Source: an uncultured Collinsella sp.
GTDB taxonomy: Bacteria > Actinomycetota > Coriobacteriia > Coriobacteriales > Coriobacteriaceae
DNA: 5,299 bases
Direction: 5' to 3'
Assembly (NCBI GenBank): GCA_959599635.1
Contig: CAUGJN010000127.1
Coordinates: 1 to 5,299 of the forward strand
Both the position numbers and the translations under genes were made by a program. The notes beneath the pieces are model-generated. The model made no database searches. It had not been told where the DNA came from and worked only from the letters and a program-made list of their open reading frames with translations. Below are positions 1 to 5,272 of the stretch, in pieces (the first letter of the stretch is position 1; the number at the start of each line of letters is the position of its first letter).

Positions 1-671
1 AGGCATACGGCGAGGGCGACGCCCGCATCCACGCGCTCGACGGCGCGAGCTTTACGGTCGAGCGCGGCGAGCTCGCCATCATTCTGGGTGCTTCGGGCGC
101 CGGCAAGACCACGGCCCTCAACATTCTGGGCGGCATGGACACGGCGACCTCCGGCACCGTGACGGTGGACGGGCGTGACGTGAGCTCTGCCAACGAGGCT
201 CAGCTTGTGGAATACCGTCGCGCTGACGTCGGCTTTGTCTTTCAGTTCTACAATCTGGTCCCTAACCTGACGGCGCTTGAGAACGTCGAACTCGCGGCGC
301 AGATCTGCCCCGATTCGCTCGATGCCGAGCAAACGCTTCGCCAGGTTGGCCTGGGCGACCGCCTCGCTAACTTTCCGGCGCAGCTTTCGGGCGGCGAGCA
401 GCAGCGCGTATCCATCGCCCGCGCGCTGGCTAAGAACCCCAAGCTGCTTTTGTGCGACGAGCCTACGGGTGCACTCGACTACAAAACTGGCAAGCAGATC
501 TTGCAGCTGCTACAGGACACTTGCCGCAAGCAAGGCATTACGGTCATCATCATCACCCACAACTCTGCGCTGGCGCCCATGGCCGATCGCCTGATCCGCT
601 TTAAGAGCGGCCGCGTGGAGAGCGAGACGGTCCAGCAAAATCCTGTGCCTATCGAGACGATCGAGTGGTAG
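1..671 (+). CDS. ABC transporter ATP-binding protein, MacB/LolD/BceA type (5'-truncated)
   Basis: This is the nucleotide-binding subunit of an ABC transporter; it hydrolyses ATP on the cytoplasmic face to drive the permease encoded next to it. The reading frame is open from nt 3, giving 222 residues before the TAG at 669-671. The true start lies left of the window, probably by only 10-25 residues, because the first visible residues (AYGEGDARIHALDG) match the usual N-terminal strand and A-loop region. Counting from nt 3, all the hallmarks are intact: Walker A GASGAGKT at 29-36, Q-loop Gln at 81 (FVFQ), signature LSGGEQQR at 128-135, Walker B LLLCDE at 148-153 with catalytic Glu 153, D-loop GALD at 156-159, and H-loop His at 186 (ITHN). 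The spacing and the FVFQ...NLVPNLTALENV segment fit the family partnered with FtsX-like permeases. Substrate is unknown; antimicrobial peptide, lipoprotein or cell-wall roles are all possible. Confidence 0.95.
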   Translation, partial: AYGEGDARIHALDGASFTVERGELAIILGASGAGKTTALNILGGMDTATSGTVTVDGRDVSSANEAQLVEYRRADVGFVFQFYNLVPNLTALENVELAAQICPDSLDAEQTLRQVGLGDRLANFPAQLSGGEQQRVSIARALAKNPKLLLCDEPTGALDYKTGKQILQLLQDTCRKQGITVIIITHNSALAPMADRLIRFKSGRVESETVQQNPVPIETIEW

Positions 672-676
672 CGCCC

Positions 677-3442
677 ATGAATCAGGACCGCCAAAACAGC
701 CAACGCCGCGACGCGCAGAACACGGAGCGCGAGCAGGATTTTACGATCTACCGTACCGCCCAAAGCTCAAACGATATGGTGCCGACGGTGTTCCGCCGTA
801 GCATCTACCGCACAATCCGCGGCAGTCTTAAGCGCTTCTTGTCCATCGTGGTCATCACCGCACTCGGCGTGAGCGTGATGTGCGGCCTCAAGGCGGGTTG
901 CGAGGATCTGTGCGATTCGGTCGACGCTTACTTTGACCAGCAGAATGTTTATGACATCAACGTGCAGTCGACCTATGGTCTGACCGATGACGATCTTGCG
1001 GCGATCCAAGAGGTCGATGGCGTCGAGGCTGCCGAGGGCATCTATACCGAGACTGCCTATACCGCCGTGGGTACGACGCGCGAGCGTGTCGTCGTACAGA
1101 GCCTCTCCAAAGAGAATATTGACCAACCGGTACTAGTATGCGGCGAGCTGCCCGAGACTTCGGGCGAAGTGGCAGTGACCTCACGTTTTTTGAAAGCTTC
1201 GGGCAAGAAAATCGGCGATACGGTGAGCTTTGCCGCCAACGATGCGAGCTCGTCGAACCAAAGTGCCAAGGACCAGTTTGCCGATGGGGACTACACCATC
1301 ACGGCCGAGGTTCTCGACCCCACCGACGTGAGCTCCGACTCGACGGTCAACGCCTTCCGTGCTGCCTCGGCCGCGGACTACAAGTTCTACGTGAGCGAGG
1401 ATGCCGCGACCTCGTCGTCCTATTCCGCGGTTCACGTGGTCGTCGAGGGAGCCAAGAGCCTCAATTCCTATTCAGATGCCTACACGACAAAGATTAACGA
1501 GGTCAAGGGCAATATCGATAAGATTCGCGACGGGCGCGAAAAGGCACGCGCTCAGGAGCTGACGGTCGACACACCGGCGAGCTTGGACGCGGCTGAGCGT
1601 CAGGCGAATATGGTCTTTGGGATCGAGCAGGACAACATCAATCGCATGGCCGAGGGCAGCGACGAGCGTGCGCAGGCGCAAACCGACCTGGACCAGCGCC
1701 GCGCCGCCGCCGACCAGCAGTTTGCCGATGCCCGCGCCGAGCTCTCTGACCTAGGCGAATGCACCTGGTACATCCAGGACCGCGGCAATATCGCAAGCTA
1801 CTCGAGCGTCGAGAGCGATAGTTCTTCGATCGAGGCCATCGCCACGGTGTTCCCGTTCATCTTCTTTATCGTCGCCGTGCTTATCAGCCTCACCACCGCC
1901 ACCCGCATGGTCGAGGAGGAGCGCACGCTTATTGGCCTGTACAAGGCGCTCGGCTATTCACGCGGGCGTATCCTGTCCAAATATGTGGACTACTCGCTGT
2001 GGGCGTGTCTGATCGGTGGCGTGCTCGGCAATATCATCGGATTTGTGGGTCTGCCGCTGTTCCTGTTTACGGTGTTCGACGACATGTACTCGCTGCCCCA
2101 GATGTTGCTTTCGTACGACATCGTGTCATCACTCGTGTCGGTAGCGCTGTTTGCCGTGGGCGTGGTGGGCGCCACGATTATCGCCTGCCGCCACGAGATG
2201 GCCGAGACCCCAGCCTCGCTCATGCGCCCCAAGGCCCCGCGCGCCGGCTCGCGCATTCTGCTCGAGCGCATCGGCTTTATCTGGCACCGCATGGGCTTTT
2301 TGAACAAGGTCGCTGCACGCAACTTATTCCGCTACAAAAAGCGCGCCTTTATGACCATCTTCGGTATCGCCGGCTGCACGGCGCTCGTGATTTGCGGTAT
2401 GGGAATTCGCGACACGTCGGTGGCGCTTTCGCCCAAACAGTACGGGCATATCACGCGCTATGACTTGCTGGCGGTCGCCAATCCCGACGATTTTTCGCAG
2501 ACGTGCGCGGCATTGGATGAGCGCAGCACGGCCAATGATTCCAACGTGACGGTGACCTCGACCCTGCCGATTATGACCGACAACGTCACCTTTACGTTTG
2601 GCGGCAAGAGCGAGACCGTGCAGCTCATCGTGGTGCCCGATGGCCGCACGAACGATCTGGACGACTACGTTCGCCTTGAGGACGAGTCCAAAGAACCGCT
2701 GTCTTTGCGTGACGGAGACGTGTATCTGAGCAAAAGTTCACAGCTGGTGCTTGGGATTCAGCCGGGCGATACGGCTCACGTCCAGGATTCGTCGCTCAAT
2801 GTTGCCAAGGTCAAAGTCAGCGACATTTCGCTCAACTATCTGGGCAACACGCTTTACATGACGCAGGGCACCTATGAGCGCGCGTTCGGTCGAAGTGCAC
2901 GCCTTAACGGCGTCTTTGTGCTGCTTAAGGGTTCGTCGGCCGACCAGATTGCGTTTAGCAAGAAGCTTAAGAGTGACGGTTGGCTTACGATTTCGAGTAC
3001 GGCCGAGCATTGGGAAAACTATGAGGCGAACTTTACGATTATCAATTCGGTCGTGGTGCTCGTGACCTTTATGGCGGCGTGCCTGTCGTTTGTGGTGGTG
3101 TTTACGCTGTCCAACACGAATATCTCCGAGCGCGAACGCGAGCTGGCGACCATCAAGGTGCTGGGCTTCCGCCGTGGCGAGGTGCACCACTACGTCAACA
3201 AGGAGACGTTGATCCTCACGGCGATCGGCGCTGCGCTGGGCGTGCCGCTGGGCGGCTTGCTGGCCGAGAGTTTTACGTATATTTTGCAGATGCCGTCGCT
3301 GTACTTTGACGTCGAGGTCGAGCCGCTAAGCTACGTGCTCGCCGTGGTGCTTTCCTTTGGCTTTACGTTTATCGTCAACCTTGCCACCAACCGTACCCTC
3401 AACAAGATTGACATGGTCGGTGCCCTCAAGAGCGCCGAGTAA
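677..3442 (+). CDS. FtsX/MacB-type ABC transporter permease with two FtsX modules
   Basis: This is the membrane subunit partnering the upstream ATPase; the genes are 5 nt apart, indicating translational coupling. From the ATG at 677 it is 921 aa. Predicted membrane segments fall at about 54-72, 388-408, 439-464, 481-504, 557-577, 788-812, 845-870 and 885-903, in a 4+4 arrangement. Each half carries the FtsX cytoplasmic coupling motif: MVEEERTLIGLYKALGYSRG near 411-430 and ISERERELATIKVLGFRRGE near 816-835. Two large extracellular domains follow TM1 (about 73-387) and TM5 (about 578-787). The first ends in a charged, Ala/Gln/Arg-rich stretch (about 270-360) likely to form a coiled coil. The start is uncertain: GTG 665 overlaps the ATPase stop, ATG 677 follows it, and ATG 776 would remove a hydrophilic tail of 33 residues; none has a strong Shine-Dalgarno. 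The substrate is not deducible. FtsX-type permeases of this class export peptides, antibiotics or lipoproteins, or transmit force to cell-wall enzymes. Confidence 0.92.
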   Translation: MNQDRQNSQRRDAQNTEREQDFTIYRTAQSSNDMVPTVFRRSIYRTIRGSLKRFLSIVVITALGVSVMCGLKAGCEDLCDSVDAYFDQQNVYDINVQSTYGLTDDDLAAIQEVDGVEAAEGIYTETAYTAVGTTRERVVVQSLSKENIDQPVLVCGELPETSGEVAVTSRFLKASGKKIGDTVSFAANDASSSNQSAKDQFADGDYTITAEVLDPTDVSSDSTVNAFRAASAADYKFYVSEDAATSSSYSAVHVVVEGAKSLNSYSDAYTTKINEVKGNIDKIRDGREKARAQELTVDTPASLDAAERQANMVFGIEQDNINRMAEGSDERAQAQTDLDQRRAAADQQFADARAELSDLGECTWYIQDRGNIASYSSVESDSSSIEAIATVFPFIFFIVAVLISLTTATRMVEEERTLIGLYKALGYSRGRILSKYVDYSLWACLIGGVLGNIIGFVGLPLFLFTVFDDMYSLPQMLLSYDIVSSLVSVALFAVGVVGATIIACRHEMAETPASLMRPKAPRAGSRILLERIGFIWHRMGFLNKVAARNLFRYKKRAFMTIFGIAGCTALVICGMGIRDTSVALSPKQYGHITRYDLLAVANPDDFSQTCAALDERSTANDSNVTVTSTLPIMTDNVTFTFGGKSETVQLIVVPDGRTNDLDDYVRLEDESKEPLSLRDGDVYLSKSSQLVLGIQPGDTAHVQDSSLNVAKVKVSDISLNYLGNTLYMTQGTYERAFGRSARLNGVFVLLKGSSADQIAFSKKLKSDGWLTISSTAEHWENYEANFTIINSVVVLVTFMAACLSFVVVFTLSNTNISERERELATIKVLGFRRGEVHHYVNKETLILTAIGAALGVPLGGLLAESFTYILQMPSLYFDVEVEPLSYVLAVVLSFGFTFIVNLATNRTLNKIDMVGALKSAE

Positions 3443-3480
3443 CCTGCCAAAAAGGGACAGGTTTATTTTGGCAGGTTTTA
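3441..3480 (+). terminator. Terminator-like hairpin overlapping the permease stop codon
   Basis: A perfect 12-bp inverted repeat, AACCTGCCAAAA (3441-3452) and TTTTGGCAGGTT (3466-3477), encloses a 13-nt loop and is followed by TTTTA. The left arm begins inside the TAA stop at 3440-3442. The A-rich left base and T-rich right side fit an intrinsic terminator for the transporter operon, though the stem is only moderately GC-rich. The loop holds a second CAGGTT (3458-3463), so AACCTG could pair with either copy and form an alternative shorter hairpin. It may equally be a repeat-family palindrome that has been co-opted as a terminator. Confidence 0.6.
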
Positions 3481-3483
3481 TCT

Positions 3484-3525
3484 GGGCAAACGCCGGACAA
3501 CCATTATGTGGCCCGGCGTTTGCCC
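3484..3525. repeat. Second long inverted repeat after the permease gene
   Basis: A perfect 13-bp inverted repeat, GGGCAAACGCCGG (3484-3496) and CCGGCGTTTGCCC (3513-3525), surrounds a 16-nt loop. It starts only seven bases after the first hairpin. No T-run follows directly, but a small alternative hairpin (CCCG 3524-3527, CGGG 3533-3536, then CTTT) overlaps its 3' edge. It could act as a back-up terminator, an mRNA 3'-end stabiliser or a bidirectional block between the convergent genes. The structure is certain; the role is inferred. Confidence 0.6.
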
Positions 3526-3641
3526 CGTCAAACGGGCTTTCCATTTGCCTTTCATTCTATTTGGTTTTCGCTCGCAGGCGTGGATGAGAGGCTCTCTTTG
3601 GCCTTCGAGATTGGGCTTGTATGGGTCGTATGCCACAAAAT

Positions 3642-3781
3642 GGGCCTATCTACTACGTTTGCTACCACACCCTCGACCGTGACAAAGATTATGAAATTAA
3701 AACCGCAGGTAGAGGGCTTGCCAGTTTTCGGAAAAGGCGGGTATGGTCGGCCCCCTCGAGTTAAACGTAGTAAATAGGCCC
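3642..3781. repeat. 140-nt multi-stem palindrome (MITE-like or structured RNA)
   Basis: The outer arms are GGGCCTATCTACTACGTTT (3642-3660) and AAACGTAGTAAATAGGCCC (3763-3781), complementary at 18 of 19 positions. Inside, ACCACACCC (3664-3672) pairs with GGGTATGGT (3739-3747) at 8 of 9. A third helix joins AAAAC/GTTTT (3699-3703 with 3724-3728) and GCAGG/CTTGC (3705-3709 with 3717-3721, one G-T wobble). The arms are thus nested into one imperfect long hairpin. CTTTTCTT follows on the + strand, and CATTTTGTGG follows the other end read on the - strand. This could be a miniature inverted-repeat element, a bidirectional terminator or a non-coding RNA. No flanking target duplication was recognised. 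Confidence 0.6.
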
Positions 3782-3795
3782 TTTTCTTGGCGCGC

Positions 3796-3832
3796 GGTCA
3801 GCTCAATGCTAATCTCCGTGCCGGAACTGACC
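3796..3832. repeat. Small nested hairpin
   Basis: GGTCAG (3796-3801) pairs with CTGACC (3827-3832), and inside it TCCG (3815-3818) pairs with CGGA (3822-3825) around a TGC loop. It lies between the 140-nt palindrome and the REP-like hairpin. The stems are short, so chance is possible; it is listed because it sits in an unbroken series of palindromes. Confidence 0.35.
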
Positions 3833-3843
3833 CAGTTGTTTGT

Positions 3844-3912
3844 AAGTTGCGGTGATATACGGACTGTTTGGCGCTTTGGAGCTTCAAAACAGTCCCTATC
3901 TCACCGCAACTT
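3844..3912. repeat. REP-like hairpin, copy A
   Basis: Two 26-nt arms (3844-3869 and 3887-3912) are complementary at 24 of 26 positions around a 17-nt loop. The stem begins AAGTTGCGGTG and ends with GGACTGTTT next to the loop. It lies 49 bp beyond the stop codon of the XRE membrane protein. Copy B at 5068-5132, on the other side of that gene, has the same head (GTTGCGGTG), the same loop-proximal CTGTTT and the same loop length. This fits a dispersed palindromic repeat of the REP/REPIN kind. No T-run follows on either side, so a simple terminator role is less likely. Confidence 0.7.
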
Positions 3913-3961
3913 GGAAGGGGCGGGCGGTGTCGGATGAGTGGCGCTGGCTGGTTGGGGTGGT

Positions 3962-4882
3962 TTAGGCCTGTTTGCGGTGCTTCCATTGTTTGCGGCACCA
4001 GCGCATGAGCGCCTTTATGACGGGAATCGTGATGAGGATGATCCATGCAGGATGGGGCTGTCCCAAACAGAGCCACATGTAGAGGAACCAAGCGATGGCG
4101 GCTGCCGGGTAGATGGCCTCGATCAGCTTAGACAGGTGGCGCCGATCGATGAAGTCACCAATCGCGTAGTAGACGGGAACCAGAAAGACGAGGAAAAGCC
4201 CCATGCCCCATGTGCCGTAGACAATGCCGAGCACCAGATAGGCGAGAGTGACAAGTGCGGGGAAGGGGAATTTGTTCCATGCACGTCCGACCTTGGTGTG
4301 GAAATGCTTGCCATGATGGTCGAGCTTGTCGTGTGCTTCCTTCCAGCTGGAAAACGTCTCGCCGTCGATGGTGACGGTGCCATCGTCATTGGTGCGCACG
4401 CTATGTCCATCGTCCTCAAGCGTATCGATATGCACGCCGCCCGGCCCCACATGCACCTCTTCGCCCTTGCGCTCGTTGGTCACATGGATGCCGCTCCAAC
4501 CAACATGGACTTCCTCGCCCTTATTGGGATCAATGACGTGGATACCGCGCGCGAGGGAAATGTCGACAAGTGGTTTGTCGCCGCAATCGGCGTGCTCGGC
4601 AGAATCCTCAGCCTCGTTAGCCACATCCGCCGTCTCGGTGTCGGCGCTACCGTCCTCCAGGTCGTCGGCATCGTTGGCCGCCTCCCCATACAGCAGCTCA
4701 TCCAGCGACACGCCATACAGCGCGGCGAGCGCAATAAGGTTATCGGTATCGGGCGAGGATTCGCTGCGCTCCCATTTACTGACAGCCTGACGACTCACAC
4801 CCAGCTGGGCGGCAAGCGCCTCCTGAGAAAGCCCGGCAGCCTTGCGGCGATCGACGAGGCGCTGTGCCATCGCAAGATCCAT
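3962..4882 (-). CDS. XRE-family transcriptional regulator fused to a four-helix membrane domain
   Basis: Probably a membrane-anchored DNA-binding regulator. From the ATG at 4882 it is 306 aa. Residues 5-60 form a Cro/CI-type helix-turn-helix (SQEALAAQLGVSRQAVSKWE at 19-38, then DTDNLIALAALYGVSLDELL). An acidic linker (about 65-105) follows, then 18-residue tandem repeats: 113-130, 131-148 and a partial copy from 149, each starting GIHV/GVHI with a conserved KGEEVHVG. A His-rich stretch at 184-195 precedes four predicted helices at about 206-222, 226-244, 257-272 and 277-295 and a basic tail (MRWCRKQWKHRKQA). The helices look like two copies of one hairpin unit (FP/YP...LG...W...IPV). Basic loops favour both termini in the cytoplasm, so the repeats are probably cytoplasmic. 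The start is set by AAAGGA six bases upstream; an ATG 24 codons earlier would run into the likely promoter. The gene is convergent with the transporter, so a link to it is unproven. Target and signal are unknown. Confidence 0.9.
   Translation of the reverse strand: MDLAMAQRLVDRRKAAGLSQEALAAQLGVSRQAVSKWERSESSPDTDNLIALAALYGVSLDELLYGEAANDADDLEDGSADTETADVANEAEDSAEHADCGDKPLVDISLARGIHVIDPNKGEEVHVGWSGIHVTNERKGEEVHVGPGGVHIDTLEDDGHSVRTNDDGTVTIDGETFSSWKEAHDKLDHHGKHFHTKVGRAWNKFPFPALVTLAYLVLGIVYGTWGMGLFLVFLVPVYYAIGDFIDRRHLSKLIEAIYPAAAIAWFLYMWLCLGQPHPAWIILITIPVIKALMRWCRKQWKHRKQA
4439..4546 (-). repeat. In-frame 54-bp tandem repeats coding 18-residue GIHV/EEVHVG units
   Basis: Two full 18-residue units (protein residues 113-130 and 131-148) share GIHV at the start and KGEEVHVG in the second half. 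A third unit starts with GVHID and then diverges. Alternating hydrophobic and polar residues and the regular glycines suggest short beta strands. His occurs at the same two places in each unit (115/126, 133/144, then 151). Codons differ between the units, so the duplication is old or selected at protein level. Confidence 0.8.
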
Positions 4883-4888
4883 GGTGGT

Positions 4889-4894
4889 TCCTTT
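4889..4894 (-). promoter_or_regulatory. Ribosome binding site deciding the XRE start
   Basis: On the - strand AAAGGA is followed by six bases and then ATG at 4882-4880. This spacing is close to ideal and supports this start over the in-frame ATG at 4954 and the ATG three codons further in (4873). Confidence 0.75.
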
Positions 4895-4954
4895 CGTTTG
4901 ATGGTCGAATCGAATGAGCCGAGTATGCCGAGAACAACCGGTAGCGACCACCAT

Positions 4955-4966
4955 TTCTAGTTAGAA
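4955..4966. promoter_or_regulatory. Candidate operator dyad TTCTA-GT-TAGAA
   Basis: Perfect 5-bp arms with a 2-bp centre cover the possible -10 of the XRE gene, 73-84 bp upstream of its start codon. XRE/Cro repressors commonly bind short dyads over their own promoter, so autoregulation is plausible. This is inference from position and symmetry. Confidence 0.4.
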
Positions 4967-4987
4967 TCTGCCCCAACCCTACCGCAA
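4960..4987 (-). promoter_or_regulatory. Possible sigma-70-type promoter of the XRE gene
   Basis: On the - strand TTGCGG (4987-4982) and TCTAAC (4965-4960) are separated by 16 bases, matching the -35 and -10 consensus at about three and four of six positions. Transcription would begin near 4953 and give a leader of about 70 nt. The match is weak; the main support is its position and its overlap with the dyad at 4955-4966. Confidence 0.35.
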
Positions 4988-5023
4988 CTACGAGTAGCAA
5001 CCCCCTAATGGCCTGCCCTTTCA

Positions 5024-5035
5024 TGACAAATGTCA
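5024..5035. promoter_or_regulatory. Candidate regulatory dyad TGACA-AA-TGTCA
   Basis: Perfect 5-bp arms around AA lie about 140 bp upstream of the XRE start and 32 bp from REP-like copy B. This has the size and shape of a dimeric regulator site, but the binding protein is unknown and a 10-base dyad can occur by chance. Confidence 0.3.
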
Positions 5036-5067
5036 GTACGCATAACAGCCAAGAGCCCTCTCAATAT

Positions 5068-5132
5068 GTTGCGGTGGAATAGTTCCTGTTTCATGGCTCT
5101 GCTATGCCAAACAGGAACTATTCCACCGCAAC
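5068..5132. repeat. REP-like hairpin, copy B
   Basis: A perfect 24-bp inverted repeat (arms 5068-5091 and 5109-5132) encloses a 17-nt loop. The stem starts GTTGCGGTGGAATAG and ends CCTGTTT beside the loop; the right flank continues CTT, matching the AAG outer end of copy A. Aligned over 26 bases, the left arms of A and B agree at 19. Most differences fall in the mid-stem and are matched by complementary changes in the right arm, showing that pairing is conserved. The hairpin lies 186 bp upstream of the XRE start codon. Confidence 0.75.
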
Positions 5133-5147
5133 TTACTATCAGGCCAC

Positions 5148-5172
5148 GCACCCGCAGAGTAGCTACGGGTGC
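5148..5172. repeat. Small hairpin GCACCCG/CGGGTGC
   Basis: A perfect 7-bp GC-rich inverted repeat (5148-5154 with 5166-5172) around an 11-nt loop, 15 bases after copy B. No T-run follows on the + strand, so it is not a typical terminator. Confidence 0.45.
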
Positions 5173-5179
5173 CTAGGGT

Positions 5180-5272
5180 AGGATGCGGCGTGCATTTTTG
5201 GGAGTATTCAGCAGCCGAGGGTGCCTGCATACTGGATTTTGGGCGAAAGGCAGGCACCATGGGCCGCATCCT
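5180..5272. repeat. Nested palindrome near the right edge
   Basis: The outer stem AGGATGCGGC (5180-5189) pairs with GCCGCATCCT (5263-5272) at all 10 positions. Inside it GGTGCCTGC (5220-5228) pairs with GCAGGCACC (5250-5258) at all 9. AGTAT (5203-5207) and ATACT (5229-5233) give a competing helix. It could be a second repeat family, a structured leader or a terminator for a gene outside the window. Confidence 0.5.

Larger units (their letters stand above)
3443..3961. other. Convergent intergenic region without a credible gene
   Basis: These 519 bases separate the 3' ends of the permease (+) and the XRE membrane protein (-). Short open frames exist on both strands but lack ribosome binding sites and recognisable protein features, and they run straight through hairpins, so none is called. 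The content is mainly palindromic: stems at 3441-3477, 3484-3525, 3642-3781, 3796-3832 and 3844-3912. The 3541-3641 stretch holds only a short GAGAG/CTCTC dyad (3586-3596). I see no tRNA or known RNA family here. Confidence 0.75.

Noticed and set aside
3508..3777. An 89-codon + frame in the convergent spacer
   Set aside because: It starts inside one hairpin and ends inside the arm of the 140-nt palindrome, lacks a ribosome binding site and shows no protein features.
3844..3912. Copy A as an intrinsic terminator of the XRE gene
   Set aside because: The hairpin is strong, but no T-run follows it on the - strand, so only a repeat call is made.
3798..4091. A 97-codon - frame overlapping the 3' end of the XRE gene
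   Set aside because: It overlaps the real coding frame and reads through REP-like copy A; no independent support.
3938..4960. A 340-codon open frame on the + strand, antisense to the XRE gene
   Set aside because: It is longer than the true gene but has no recognisable domain or good ribosome binding site. The - strand encodes a clear HTH, repeats and membrane helices, so this is a codon-bias shadow.
5024..5029. TTGTCA on the - strand as a -35 box of an upstream promoter
   Set aside because: No acceptable -10 lies 16-18 bases downstream; the bases there are G-rich.
3844..5132. CRISPR array or composite transposon from the two similar repeats
   Set aside because: Only two palindromic copies over 1.1 kb apart, without regular spacers, cas genes or a transposase.
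5102..5260. A 52-codon - frame starting at ATG 5260
   Set aside because: It crosses three palindromes and stops near the loop of copy B, with no ribosome binding site; most likely non-coding.
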